DNA of 64,000 nucleotides from Aurantibacter aestuarii (GCF_003008425.1 NZ_PXOQ01000007.1:392419-456418), one strand, 5' to 3'. Shown: positions 1-9,062, numbered from the stretch's first letter. The notes: generated from the letters alone by a model not told the origin. Numbers and translations are program-made.

Positions 1-619
1 TTTTTGATAGAGTAAATTTTATTAGTTGAAAATAGCTAACAATTATTGCGAAAAATATAATTACGATAAATATACCAGACCTAGAACCCATTATTAAATT
101 ATCGAAAACTGGTAAGAAAAAAACTACAAGACAAATTAAACCAAAGAATTTTGACTTTAATTTTAAAAAATGAAATAAAAAAAATGGAATATATGAAAAC
201 GGAGTCATCATGGCTGACAAGACCCCAAAAATACTTGGTTTTATAGCCACTAGTAACTTTCTGTTTTCTATAGTTGTATCTCCAATTACAATTTGTCTTA
301 TTACTAATTTATCTATTAGTCTAAATACAAAACCTAATATGGCTACTGTAATAAAAATATATAATAGTAGTAAAACTGTTTCTTTTTTTGGAATAAACTT
401 CTTATTAATAGTTACTGGGGTTTTTCTAATAAGAAGAAAACCCGTGAACAAGGCAATATAATTTATAAAAATATATAAAATACTTACAAAAGAGGCTGGT
501 TCTTTAATTTGCATTGAGGCAGAAAAAAAGAAAAAAAGCCACAAAAGAATACCGAAAAATGTAACTCTTTGGGGGTTGAATTTTTTTAAAAAAGTAGTAT
601 TTATAAGCTCAAAATTCAT
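1..619 (-). CDS. Wzy-like O-antigen/oligosaccharide polymerase, 3' part outside window
   Basis: Reading the minus strand from an ATG at 619 gives about 206 codons with no stop before the window edge, so the C-terminal part is missing. The start overlaps the stop of the upstream acyltransferase gene as ATGA, which indicates translational coupling. The visible protein is very hydrophobic, with membrane segments near residues 20-35, 45-63, 82-100, 130-150, 158-174 and 183-200. The stretch MGSRSGIF at about 178-184 resembles the Ser-Arg-Ser signature seen in many oligosaccharide repeat-unit polymerases. Position at the end of a polysaccharide operon fits a polymerase that joins repeat units at the periplasmic face of the inner membrane. 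A flippase is the main alternative; the family call is inferred. Confidence 0.6.
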   Translation of the reverse strand, partial: MNFELINTTFLKKFNPQRVTFFGILLWLFFFFSASMQIKEPASFVSILYIFINYIALFTGFLLIRKTPVTINKKFIPKKETVLLLLYIFITVAILGFVFRLIDKLVIRQIVIGDTTIENRKLLVAIKPSIFGVLSAMMTPFSYIPFFLFHFLKLKSKFFGLICLVVFFLPVFDNLIMGSRSGIFIVIIFFAIIVSYFQLIKFTLSK

Positions 620-1353
620 TCTTTAAGATACACTTTATCAATCACATCTGGATTATCTAACCTTTTTAATTTTCTCTTTACCACTTCAATATCATTATCT
701 AAATATCTTAGCGGTTGATTTACATACATTCCAGATTTTTTAAGGTTTTTTGATAAAATACTTCCAGATCCAACAGAAATAGCATTTAATATCTTTACAC
801 CAGGATTAAATATACAACCCGATCCAATATATACATTATTACCTATCTCTATCTTACCATCTATTCTAACTCGATCTTCTCCTGTGTTAGCATGCATGTA
901 GCCATGCGTCCATATTTGGGATCTAATACCTGCAAGTGTTGTAAAATTACCCATAGTTATACTATTTGTAAGATCTAAATAATGTTCTGATGTTACTTTT
1001 GAAAGTTCTCCAAGTTTTAGAACGCTTTTACCATAAGTTACACCTAAATTCGCTCTCACTAATTTATTTGAATTTCCAATTGCTGAGCGTTTACCTAGCT
1101 CAATATCAAATGGTCCTTTTATTTTATTTAAATGACCTATATAGCTTTGATCTTCTAAGTACAACTTATCGCATTTAATAAAATTAAAGTGTCCAATTTT
1201 ACTATTCCCAATCATATTAATATCTGATAGTAAAATAATCGAAAAACCAATTTTAGCCTTGTTTGTTATATTTACTCCAAATAATCTTAAAAAAAAATTA
1301 GGTAGTTTAAAAGGCAGTAGGCATAATAATGCGAAAAAATATTTTTTAATCAT
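616..1353 (-). CDS. Left-handed beta-helix acyltransferase-like protein (245 aa)
   Basis: The protein has a hydrophobic N-terminus (residues 5-26) followed by irregular hexapeptide repeats of the form [IV]-G-x-x-x-x, for example IGNSKIGHF, IGHLNKI and IEIGNNVYIGSGCIF. This is the left-handed beta-helix fold of trimeric O- and N-acyltransferases. A His in IWTHGYMH lies where such enzymes often carry their catalytic base. It overlaps both neighbours by ATGA, so it belongs to the polysaccharide operon and probably acylates a sugar. The acyl donor and acceptor cannot be read from the sequence. Confidence 0.75.
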   Translation of the reverse strand: MIKKYFFALLCLLPFKLPNFFLRLFGVNITNKAKIGFSIILLSDINMIGNSKIGHFNFIKCDKLYLEDQSYIGHLNKIKGPFDIELGKRSAIGNSNKLVRANLGVTYGKSVLKLGELSKVTSEHYLDLTNSITMGNFTTLAGIRSQIWTHGYMHANTGEDRVRIDGKIEIGNNVYIGSGCIFNPGVKILNAISVGSGSILSKNLKKSGMYVNQPLRYLDNDIEVVKRKLKRLDNPDVIDKVYLKE

Positions 1354-1847
1354 AATACTCTGTTTTTTGCGCCTACAATTATTTCACTTTCATTAACATT
1401 TTTAGTAATCACAGCTCCTGCCCCAATTATTGCATTTTTTCCGATGGTAACACCTCCTAAAACCATAACATTCGTTCCTAACCATACACCATCTTCAATA
1501 ACTATTGGTTTTGATATATGTTTATAAGGTTGTTGTGTTGAAAAATCTAAACCAGCCGTTTCTAATATCACACCTCTTGAAAGCGTTACATCATTACCAA
1601 TTGTTATAGGACTCATAGCACCTAAGCTAGAGTATTTACCAATTCTACAATAATTACCAATAGTAATATTTTCTCCATGCTTTATTTCTGTTGTGTAATG
1701 ACATAAGCTATCTCCAGAATTCTTTACTAAAGCTTTAAATTTAAGATTACTTAATACTCTAACAAATAAAGACTGAATTCTTATAAAGAATAATACAGTA
1801 TATCTAACAAAAAATATTGAAGAAAAAAATTGTGCTATTTTTCTCAT
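1350..1847 (-). CDS. Hexapeptide-repeat acetyltransferase, WcaF/maltose-acetyltransferase type (165 aa)
   Basis: After an N-terminal amphipathic stretch the protein shows clear hexapeptide repeats from about residue 60: ITIGNYCRIGKYSSLG, ITIGNDVTLSRGVI, and the typical C-terminal series VWLGTNVMVLGGVTIG and AIIGAGAVITKNV. These mark acetyl-CoA-dependent sugar O-acetyltransferases. It is the second acyltransferase in a row, coupled to the next gene by ATGA. The likely role is O-acetylation of a surface glycan residue. The exact sugar is unknown. Confidence 0.82.
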   Translation of the reverse strand: MRKIAQFFSSIFFVRYTVLFFIRIQSLFVRVLSNLKFKALVKNSGDSLCHYTTEIKHGENITIGNYCRIGKYSSLGAMSPITIGNDVTLSRGVILETAGLDFSTQQPYKHISKPIVIEDGVWLGTNVMVLGGVTIGKNAIIGAGAVITKNVNESEIIVGAKNRVL

Positions 1848-2725
1848 TATTTGACAATTAATCTATTAATATATTTACTGTACATAAAATCTTTAACTTT
1901 TACTGGCGTATATTCTTCTATTCCAATATCTTGTAATGAGTATTGAACTTGAAGTAACAACCTCTCCTCTTTTTCAGGCAATAGACCTTTATGAAAACCA
2001 TATGTATTTACCATAAACATACTACCTTTATCTCCTGTAAAATATAACACGTTTTCTTTTCCAAAATGATTTTCTATTTCCTTATCACTATACCTTTTTA
2101 TTTTGGTTAAAGTATTACTTGAAACCGAGTTTTGTACATAAACATGTGGTCCACTTTTTAATGTTACGTCTGTTAAATATAAAAAAAGCTTGCAAAACTT
2201 ATAATCATCTACATCTCTATGAAAGAATTGTGCTTGTTCCGCTTGATCTTTGTTAGGCATAGACCACCAGCAATTTATATTACTTATAGTAGGTTTTGCT
2301 CCTAAAAAATTTTGAGTTAATTTTAAAATTTCTGGGTCGTTAGCTATATCCATTATTTCAGGAATTTTAGCTAAGTCTGATCTCTTGTAATTGGCAACAT
2401 GAACAGCACTCGGGATATCCTTATGTAAAAAATCTCCAAGCTCTGGCCTGTAAGGGTCACAACACTTTAAGCCCAATAACTTTTTTTTAATATTATTAAC
2501 CTCTTCTATATTTATAATTTTTCCAAAGTCTATAAAGCCTAAAGAGTTTAAGCTGTTATTGTACTCTTTGTCTAAAATTGAAGATCCCGAAAAATTTTCT
2601 TTACCAATTTTAGATGCTATTTTTTTACTTATTTGTTCTCTTTTATCAAAATCTTGAACGCTTCTTTGATAATAAAATTTAATTTTTGATAAAGATCCAA
2701 ATCGATTTATTAATTTTCTTATCAT
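1847..2725 (-). CDS. PhyH-type Fe(II)/2-oxoglutarate dioxygenase (292 aa)
   Basis: The protein matches the phytanoyl-CoA dioxygenase (PhyH) superfamily. The iron-binding facial triad is visible as H169 and D171 in FFHRDVDD and H245 in YGFHKGLLP, with a downstream basic residue in EERLLLQVQY suited to binding 2-oxoglutarate. A cytosolic double-stranded beta-helix oxygenase is expected. The gene shares its last base with the start of the acetyltransferase gene and abuts the glycosyltransferase gene, so it belongs to the glycan operon. Its substrate is unknown; oxidation of a sugar, a glycan substituent or a lipid carrier are all possible. Confidence 0.78.
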   Translation of the reverse strand: MIRKLINRFGSLSKIKFYYQRSVQDFDKREQISKKIASKIGKENFSGSSILDKEYNNSLNSLGFIDFGKIINIEEVNNIKKKLLGLKCCDPYRPELGDFLHKDIPSAVHVANYKRSDLAKIPEIMDIANDPEILKLTQNFLGAKPTISNINCWWSMPNKDQAEQAQFFHRDVDDYKFCKLFLYLTDVTLKSGPHVYVQNSVSSNTLTKIKRYSDKEIENHFGKENVLYFTGDKGSMFMVNTYGFHKGLLPEKEERLLLQVQYSLQDIGIEEYTPVKVKDFMYSKYINRLIVK

Positions 2726-4032
2726 TATTTTTCTATGATTTCATTAAAAGCACTCACAATTAAATTAATATTATCCTCATCTAAACAATTAGGATCATTA
2801 AAAACATCTGAGACATTTCCTTCATAACTTGTCCGGTTTAATAGATTTATGAGACCTATTTTTTCATCTAAAGTTGCTTTAGGAAAGCTATCGTTTTTAA
2901 CATTTAATATGATGTCTTCTAAGTTATCTAGTTTTTCTAAATAAATACAATTTTTTACTGTATTATTTAAAGTCTTTATAAGTGTAACTACAGGTTTATT
3001 TGCCAATATACTTTCTATGGCTACTGTTCCTGTGACTGTTATAATTAAATCAAAATCATTAAAAACTTCTGTCATTGAGGTTGAGTGACTAATCATTTTT
3101 ATTTTTTTATGATTAGAAACAAAATGAATCATATCGCCATCCACCTCATATCTTGGTTTAGGATTTGGCTTTACATATAGTATAGCATCTTCTGGCAGGT
3201 TTTCAACAATTTCCTGTATTACTTTTAATTGGTTTCTTCTAGGTCTTCCCCAAACATCTATATTTTCTTCAGGTTGAACTTGTAGGGGATATAAAACTTT
3301 AAAACCATCTGTTTTATCTACTCCTTCTTGGGCTAAAACGTCCCATTTTTGTTTATTCTGGTTTTTAGTTTTTTCAATTTTTAATTTTACAAAAGGGCTT
3401 GGTGTATTATATTTTTCACCTAAATAATAACCTCTCGTTTTATATAATTTATCTTGAAGTTTCTCAAACTTAGTTTTTACTAACGGCTTCATATAATCTG
3501 GAGCAATCACTCGTCCATTTATATTGTCTATAATTTCTATCGCTTTTTCTCTAGGAAGATCTTTATTGCAACCACCATAAGATTCCATTGTATGATAAAG
3601 GTAAAAGGTAAATTTATTGGTTGGGTAACGACAAGGTAGTGGGTTTAAATATTTAATTCCAAGTTCTTTACAGTGTTTTGCAATTAATAACTCATGAAAT
3701 AGCGTACACTCTCCAAAAATAAAATCTGGATGAATCTCATGAACTAACTTTTTTAACACCTCGGAATAATAATAAAAATGGCTTTTATCTTTATACTCGA
3801 AGTAATTCATGTTACGATCGGATTCTATAATGTAGTCTATAGATTTATCTGGCGTATAAGTTTTACTATTTTTTTTGGGATACGGAATTATGTGTGTGTT
3901 AAATTTACTTTTAGGTGCAAATTTTTTGTTTTGAACAATCCAAAATATATCATGTCCTTGCTCTTGAAGTTTTAATGCTATAGCTTCAAAGAAAAAGGTT
4001 TTATATTGATTTTCTACAAATAGTAATTTCAT
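2725..4032 (-). CDS. Capsule-type glycosyltransferase-like protein (435 aa)
   Basis: The layout is that of GT-B-like capsule polysaccharide biosynthesis proteins. There is an N-terminal Rossmann-like half, then a conserved core with LYPLQVQPEENI, LPEDAILYVKPNPKP and ITVTGTVAIESILANKPVV, the last resembling the nucleotide-sugar-binding region of Capsule_synth proteins. Capsule_synth family members handle acidic keto-sugars such as Kdo. As the gene directly follows pseI, transfer of CMP-activated pseudaminic acid is a reasonable inference. Other roles cannot be excluded. Confidence 0.6.
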   Translation of the reverse strand: MKLLFVENQYKTFFFEAIALKLQEQGHDIFWIVQNKKFAPKSKFNTHIIPYPKKNSKTYTPDKSIDYIIESDRNMNYFEYKDKSHFYYYSEVLKKLVHEIHPDFIFGECTLFHELLIAKHCKELGIKYLNPLPCRYPTNKFTFYLYHTMESYGGCNKDLPREKAIEIIDNINGRVIAPDYMKPLVKTKFEKLQDKLYKTRGYYLGEKYNTPSPFVKLKIEKTKNQNKQKWDVLAQEGVDKTDGFKVLYPLQVQPEENIDVWGRPRRNQLKVIQEIVENLPEDAILYVKPNPKPRYEVDGDMIHFVSNHKKIKMISHSTSMTEVFNDFDLIITVTGTVAIESILANKPVVTLIKTLNNTVKNCIYLEKLDNLEDIILNVKNDSFPKATLDEKIGLINLLNRTSYEGNVSDVFNDPNCLDEDNINLIVSAFNEIIEK

Positions 4033-4034
4033 TA

Positions 4035-5051
4035 TTATTTTATTAATTCTAAACTTAAAGGAGTCCCTTTTTTATAATCTTCTAAAAAGGTTTTTCCTAA
4101 AACCTCATCGTAATATTTAGGGTGCAAACCAAAACTTGGTCTAACAGATTTAATGTTTTTCTCTGAAAGTGTTTGACCAGCTCTAACATCTTCAGCGATA
4201 AAAAGTGACCTAGAAAATTCTCTGCTAGACTTCTTTTTTTTAGTCATTTCATAATCTACTTTGCCCATCATCTTTTCTGTTAGCCGCACAGCATTTACCA
4301 TTTGGGTAAACTCTTGCTCGTCTAATGAAAAGTGAGCATCTGCTCCGCCAATAGATTTATCTAAAATAAAATGCTTTTCTATAACTGTTGCCCCTAAAGC
4401 AACTGCGACTACTGGAGTTTCTGTACCTAAAGTATGGTCCGACAAGCCAGATTTAACTTTAAACCTATTTACAATATCTGGTATGGTTAATAAATTTGCA
4501 TCTTCTGGCTCGGCAGGATAAGCAGATGTGCATTTTAAAATAGTTATATCATTATTACCTTGTGCTTTACAAGTTTTTATAGCTAATTCAATATCCTCAA
4601 TAGTTGCAATACCAGTAGAAATAATAACAGGTTTTTGTTTTGATGCCACATATTTAATAAGTGGTATATCTGTAATTTCAAAAGAAGCAATTTTATATAT
4701 AGGTGCTTCAAGCGTTTCTAAAAAATCTACCGCAGAAATATCAAAAGGCGAAGAAAAACAAACTAAACCTTCTTCTTTTGCTAATTGAAATAATTCCTTA
4801 TGCCATTCCCAAGGTAAAGAGGCTGTTTTATATAAATCATGTAAATATTGCCCATCCCAAGAGGTGCCTTGAGAAATTTTAAATAAATCACTTTTTACAT
4901 CTAGTGTAATGGTATCTGCCGTATAGGTTTGCAATTTAATTGCGTCTGCACCAGCACGTTTTGCCGCTCTAACGGTTTCTTTAGCTATATTTATATCTCC
5001 ACCGTGATTTGCTGAAAGTTCTGCAATGATAAAGCACTTTTGAGTGTTCAT
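4035..5051 (-). CDS. pseI: Pseudaminic acid synthase
   Basis: The 338-residue protein belongs to the NeuB/PseI family. It has a TIM barrel with FIIAELSANHGG at the N-terminus, ADAIKLQTY, SSPFD and LSDHT motifs, and VIEKHF before the C-terminal antifreeze-like SAF domain (from about residue 280, with RSLF and RPSFGL). PseI condenses 2,4-diacetamido-2,4,6-trideoxy-L-altrose with phosphoenolpyruvate to give pseudaminic acid. The presence of pseB, pseC, PseG and PseH in the same run of genes favours PseI over sialic or legionaminic acid synthases. It sits 3 nt after its operon neighbour in the same strand order. Confidence 0.92.
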   Translation of the reverse strand: MNTQKCFIIAELSANHGGDINIAKETVRAAKRAGADAIKLQTYTADTITLDVKSDLFKISQGTSWDGQYLHDLYKTASLPWEWHKELFQLAKEEGLVCFSSPFDISAVDFLETLEAPIYKIASFEITDIPLIKYVASKQKPVIISTGIATIEDIELAIKTCKAQGNNDITILKCTSAYPAEPEDANLLTIPDIVNRFKVKSGLSDHTLGTETPVVAVALGATVIEKHFILDKSIGGADAHFSLDEQEFTQMVNAVRLTEKMMGKVDYEMTKKKKSSREFSRSLFIAEDVRAGQTLSEKNIKSVRPSFGLHPKYYDEVLGKTFLEDYKKGTPLSLELIK

Positions 5052-6512
5052 TTATTTTTCGAGTTTATATACAAAACTAACATTTCCTTTTATAATTTCC
5101 TCTTTTATATACATATATCTCGCATTCTCAAAGGATTTAATAGAGGCTTTATTCTCTTTTTTTATATATGCCCAAATTGGTATGTTGTAATTTTTGAAGT
5201 ATAGCTCTGCACTCTGTTTTAAAAACTCTGGAGCTAATTTTTGACCTCTAAAAATTTTATCTATTAAAATGCCTACTACAGCGTGGTTTTCATAAATCTC
5301 ATAACGAACGACTCCTGCTGGTTTATTATCTACTTCTGCTATTAAAAACAATGTGTTTTTATCTTTTATTTTTTTCGAAAACCATTCTAAATGATTTTCC
5401 CAAATTAAAGGTTCGCTGTTAAATGAAAACTGCCTTACAACTGGTTCATTAGACCAATCAAAAACAAGTTTTGCATCTTGTAAGTTTACTTTTCTAAATT
5501 TTAGGTTTAATTGGTGTATTAAACCTAAAAAACGTGTTTTACTAAATCCATCTATTAACTGCTTTTGTTGATTTAAATACCCAGAAAAATCATTTTTATT
5601 TAAAATAGCTTCAATTTTAAGCTTAAAGTCTGCTATAGAATAATTTGAAAAATCGTCTCCTTTAAAAACAATACCTCTATCGCTTAAAGCCCTGTATATA
5701 TATTTTTGATTTTCTACATAATAGCCACTTAAAATTGGCATTTTTACAGCGCACAGTTCGTATAGGATGGTACTTGATGGCGCAATACCCAACTGGCATT
5801 TTTTCATTAATAGACTTAGATGTTCTTCATCTAAGTTAGAGTGAAGTTTAAGGTTTTGAGACGTTTGTTCTAGGTCGTAAATATCAGAATGATTGTAAGC
5901 ACCTCCTAAAACGACATGAACTTGTTTAATTTTTTCTATTTGAAGTAGAGCTAAAGCTGCTTTATAAGATAAATTATATGGATCCGCACCACCAAAACAC
6001 ACAAAAACCTCTTTAATCGTAGAAAAATTATTTTCTAATTGTGCTAAACGGTTAAATTTAGGTCTAAGCATTGCATAAGAGGTGCCTAATGCAAATTTAG
6101 TGTAGTTTTCGCTTTTAAAGTGCTCTTCTTTAGCAAATGGTGAATGATTTACAACAATGTCTGCAAACATATGCTCGCTCATTAAGTCGTCTATATAAAT
6201 TAATTGAAAGCCTTGAGATTTTATTTGCTTTTGGTAAGTTGAATCAAATTGATAACCATCGGCAACTATGATAATATTTTTAGAGCTGTACTGTTCTTTT
6301 ATCCAAGTAGCTTCTTGTTCTAAAACAATATGTTCTGGAATTAACTTTGTTGTATAATCTTGAGGGATACTTTTTAAAGTAGACGTTTCTCTTGTTAAAA
6401 AAATAACTTCAAATGTGTCCTTGTAAAATTCTATTATAGAAAATATACGGTACATATGCCCTAATCCTATTATAGAATTTCCGTCTGCTCTACATAGAAT
6501 TTTTAAGGACAT
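5052..6512 (-). CDS. Fused PseG UDP-sugar hydrolase and PseH N-acetyltransferase (486 aa)
   Basis: Residues 1 to about 335 are PseG-like. CRADGNSIIGLGHMYRI contains the nucleotide-sugar hydrolase signature with the likely catalytic His19, and VFVCFGGADP is the second-domain nucleotide loop. From about residue 339 (FRKVNLQDAKLVFDW) a GNAT domain begins, matching PseH, the N-4 acetyltransferase of the pathway. PseH acetylates UDP-4-amino-4,6-dideoxy-L-AltNAc and PseG removes UDP, so the fusion joins two consecutive steps on one chain. No separate pseH gene appears in the window, which agrees with a fused enzyme. The stop is only just upstream of pseI. Confidence 0.88.
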   Translation of the reverse strand: MSLKILCRADGNSIIGLGHMYRIFSIIEFYKDTFEVIFLTRETSTLKSIPQDYTTKLIPEHIVLEQEATWIKEQYSSKNIIIVADGYQFDSTYQKQIKSQGFQLIYIDDLMSEHMFADIVVNHSPFAKEEHFKSENYTKFALGTSYAMLRPKFNRLAQLENNFSTIKEVFVCFGGADPYNLSYKAALALLQIEKIKQVHVVLGGAYNHSDIYDLEQTSQNLKLHSNLDEEHLSLLMKKCQLGIAPSSTILYELCAVKMPILSGYYVENQKYIYRALSDRGIVFKGDDFSNYSIADFKLKIEAILNKNDFSGYLNQQKQLIDGFSKTRFLGLIHQLNLKFRKVNLQDAKLVFDWSNEPVVRQFSFNSEPLIWENHLEWFSKKIKDKNTLFLIAEVDNKPAGVVRYEIYENHAVVGILIDKIFRGQKLAPEFLKQSAELYFKNYNIPIWAYIKKENKASIKSFENARYMYIKEEIIKGNVSFVYKLEK

Positions 6513-6518
6513 CTTTTT

Positions 6519-7298
6519 TTAGTTTATAGGAATAAATGTTTTTTCTACTAGCCTAACAGGTTTTCCAACCTCTTGGATAGCTAATTTTAAATCTCTTGGT
6601 GTATAACGTGTAAAATGAAAGATACTTGCTGCTGCAACCGCTTCTATATTTGTTTGAGAAAATAACTCTTTAAAATGTTGAGGTTCTCCAGCCCCACCAG
6701 AAACCACAATTGGTACATTTATAATTTTTTCAACTTGTTTTACCAAATCTATATCGAAACCATTCATCATACCATCGTTATTTACAGATGTTAATATAAT
6801 TTCGCCAAAATTATAATTCTTAATATCTTCTAAATACTGAAAAAGCGGAATTTTTTTATTTAAGCGATTGTATAAATAATAAATTCCATCGTCTTCTTTT
6901 AAGGCGTCTATAGCTAGAACTATACACTGATTGCCAAATATTTCTGAAGCTTGATTTATAAACTCCGGGGTTTCAATAATTTTATTTTTTAAAACAACTT
7001 TATCTGCACCAATAGCTAATAAATCGTTAATATCTTCAATAGTTTTTATACCTCCACCTAAAGCTACTGGCATAAAACATTCGTTTATAATTAAACGAGC
7101 CATTTGAAGGTTCATTTTCCTGTTTTTATCAGACGCATAAATGTCTAAAAAAACCAATTCATCTACATTTCTTGCATTGTAAACTTTTGCCGCTTGTACT
7201 GCATTACCCACCATACGTGCATTACCAGCATAGCCTTTTGTTTTTACTAAAGCAAAACCATTAAACGTTAAAACTGGAATAACTCTACATTTAAGCAT
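6519..7298 (-). CDS. HisF-like protein of the sugar amidotransferase set
   Basis: The protein has the HisF (beta/alpha)8 barrel, with VALGGGIKTIEDI, LAIDAL, LTSVNNDGMMNGFD and VVSGGAG phosphate-binding motifs. The N-terminal segment is CRVIPVLTFNGFALVK, where true cyclases have IPCLDVKDG. The catalytic Asp of histidine biosynthesis (Asp11 in the Thermotoga enzyme) is therefore replaced by Thr. This matches HisF2 partners of WbpG/PseA systems rather than the histidine pathway. It overlaps the HisH-like gene by 8 nt. The likely role is to complete the ammonia-transfer complex for amidine formation on a sugar. Confidence 0.85.
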   Translation of the reverse strand: MLKCRVIPVLTFNGFALVKTKGYAGNARMVGNAVQAAKVYNARNVDELVFLDIYASDKNRKMNLQMARLIINECFMPVALGGGIKTIEDINDLLAIGADKVVLKNKIIETPEFINQASEIFGNQCIVLAIDALKEDDGIYYLYNRLNKKIPLFQYLEDIKNYNFGEIILTSVNNDGMMNGFDIDLVKQVEKIINVPIVVSGGAGEPQHFKELFSQTNIEAVAAASIFHFTRYTPRDLKLAIQEVGKPVRLVEKTFIPIN

Positions 7299-7911
7299 AT
7301 TGATCTATAATTGTTTTTAATAATAATAAACCTACTTCTTGACTTTTCTCTGGATGAAATTGCATGGCATATATATTATCTTTTTGTAATCCTGCAACCA
7401 TTTCTAAATCGTAATTTACAGTAATGCAAACATCTTCTATAGCTTCTGCCTTAAAGTGATAACTATGTATAAAGTAAAAGTCTTGTTTGTTAAATGGTTT
7501 ATATAGCTCACTTTTTTGATTAGAAACTATATTAAGACTATTCCACCCTAAATGTGGTACTCTTAAATTTTTAGGCGAATTAATTTTTATAACTTCTCCT
7601 TTTATAAAGTTTAAACCCTTAACTTTAGTAGGTTCATTACCGTATGTAGCCAAAAGTTGCATCCCTAAACAAATTCCTATAAATGGCTTTTTTTTATTTA
7701 AAACTTCTTCATTTAAAACCTCTATTAATCCATATTGTTTTAAATTCTCCATCCCTTTTTTAAAAGAACCAACGCCTGGTAGTAAAATTAAATCGGCATT
7801 ACGTATATCTTCAGCATAATTTGTAATAATACTGTTGTAACCTAGTTTCTTGAGCACTTTTTGTACAGAAGCAACATTACCCATGCCATATTTAATAATT
7901 GCAATAGTCAT
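7291..7911 (-). CDS. HisH-like glutamine amidotransferase of the sugar amidotransferase set
   Basis: This is a class I glutamine amidotransferase of 206 residues. The oxyanion and nucleophile region GICLGMQLLA supplies the catalytic Cys, and FHPEKSQ supplies the His and Glu, so the triad is complete. LLPGVGSF is the usual HisH glycine-rich stretch. Start and upstream stop overlap as TAATG, and the 3' end overlaps the HisF-like gene, giving a tightly coupled trio. It should release ammonia from glutamine for the PseA/WbpG-like enzyme upstream. No other histidine genes are present here. Confidence 0.9.
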   Translation of the reverse strand: MTIAIIKYGMGNVASVQKVLKKLGYNSIITNYAEDIRNADLILLPGVGSFKKGMENLKQYGLIEVLNEEVLNKKKPFIGICLGMQLLATYGNEPTKVKGLNFIKGEVIKINSPKNLRVPHLGWNSLNIVSNQKSELYKPFNKQDFYFIHSYHFKAEAIEDVCITVNYDLEMVAGLQKDNIYAMQFHPEKSQEVGLLLLKTIIDQYA

Positions 7912-9062
7912 TAATTTATCTCAAAATTACGTATTAGGTTACCATCATTATCTCTAGCAAACGAGCCGTCATCATTCATTTTAAATAATACAGGATTGGT
8001 ATATGAGTCTAAGATTTGATCTATTTCCCTTTTTGTCATACCAGAATACTCAATAAATGCATTTACCGAAAGATGTGGGTATTTACCATCAAATTTTTTA
8101 ACAAGCTCTAAGCCTTCTTCTCTTGTAAGTCTTTTATTTCTTATATCTATACAAGCATGGTCTGTTGCTCTACCAAAACCATATTTTACGAACTTCAAAT
8201 AATCATGAAGACCTACAATTTGTTCATCTATATTTTCATAATTTGTATAAGTTCCTTCTACTGGCCCATCTTCTTTAACCTCAAAACCATGCTTTTTAAT
8301 AATTTCTAGTTGCTTTCTAGCATCCCAAAAGAAATAATGTCCTAAAAAGATACTGGTTATTCCTGTTTTTTCAATTTCTTCGTCTGATGGGTAAAAATAT
8401 GGTGTTAATTCTTTAGCTGTTAAACCATCTACACCAATCATATCTTGAATTCGATTTCCTAATAATCCACCAAATTCTTCTAACCAGCTTCTAGTTAATT
8501 TATTATTCTCTATACTTTCAAGTGGACCGCCATATTCTTGTTGTGAATTTTCTCCCCAAATAATTAAGGGAATATTAAATTTTACAGCTATGTTAATTGG
8601 AATGGTAAAAATACCAATATGGTTTGGCCACATTTCATCACCAACACGAATAAACCCTTCCTTTACCATAGATTTATAAGCATTGTAATTTTTTTTAAAA
8701 TGGATAACATCTATACCCATTTTAGAAATATTATCTAAATTTCGACGTCCTATTTCTGTCACCATTGTAGTTTCAAAACAAACACAAAGGGGATTCATAC
8801 CCCAAACTTCTTTCATAAAATAAGCTTGGTATGTTGAATCTTTTCCGCCACTAACAGGTATTAAACAGTCGTAGCCAATTTCATCATCTTTAAGTTTAAA
8901 TTTATCTATAATTGTTTTAAAATCTGCTTCTCTCTGTTTCCAATCTATCCCTTTATCCTTAGACTCTGCAGCAATACAAGCAGAACAAACACCATTATCG
9001 TTAAAGTACAAATCAGGCTTTGTTTCAGGAAAAAGGCAAACATTACAATAATTAATTTCCAT
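7911..9062 (-). CDS. N-acetyl sugar amidotransferase (PseA/WbpG family, 383 aa)
   Basis: An N-terminal cysteine cluster (CNVCLFPETKP and GVCSACI) looks like a zinc-binding site, followed by the PP-loop ATP pyrophosphatase motif PVSGGKDSTYQ. This arrangement is typical of WbpG/PseA/LfnA enzymes, which turn an acetamido group into an acetamidino group using ATP and ammonia. The HisH-like and HisF-like genes follow immediately, as in Pseudomonas LPS clusters. Location inside the pse genes suggests that a pseudaminic acid precursor or product is the substrate. That assignment is inferred. Confidence 0.88.
   Translation of the reverse strand: MEINYCNVCLFPETKPDLYFNDNGVCSACIAAESKDKGIDWKQREADFKTIIDKFKLKDDEIGYDCLIPVSGGKDSTYQAYFMKEVWGMNPLCVCFETTMVTEIGRRNLDNISKMGIDVIHFKKNYNAYKSMVKEGFIRVGDEMWPNHIGIFTIPINIAVKFNIPLIIWGENSQQEYGGPLESIENNKLTRSWLEEFGGLLGNRIQDMIGVDGLTAKELTPYFYPSDEEIEKTGITSIFLGHYFFWDARKQLEIIKKHGFEVKEDGPVEGTYTNYENIDEQIVGLHDYLKFVKYGFGRATDHACIDIRNKRLTREEGLELVKKFDGKYPHLSVNAFIEYSGMTKREIDQILDSYTNPVLFKMNDDGSFARDNDGNLIRNFEIN

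Noticed and set aside
210..461. 83-codon plus-strand ORF with hydrophobic segments
   Set aside because: It is the antisense shadow of the Wzy-like membrane gene, which continues without stops through the window edge.
6519..7911. HisH-HisF pair read as histidine biosynthesis
   Set aside because: No other his genes are nearby, the HisF-like protein lacks the catalytic Asp, and both are coupled to a PseA/WbpG-type sugar amidotransferase.
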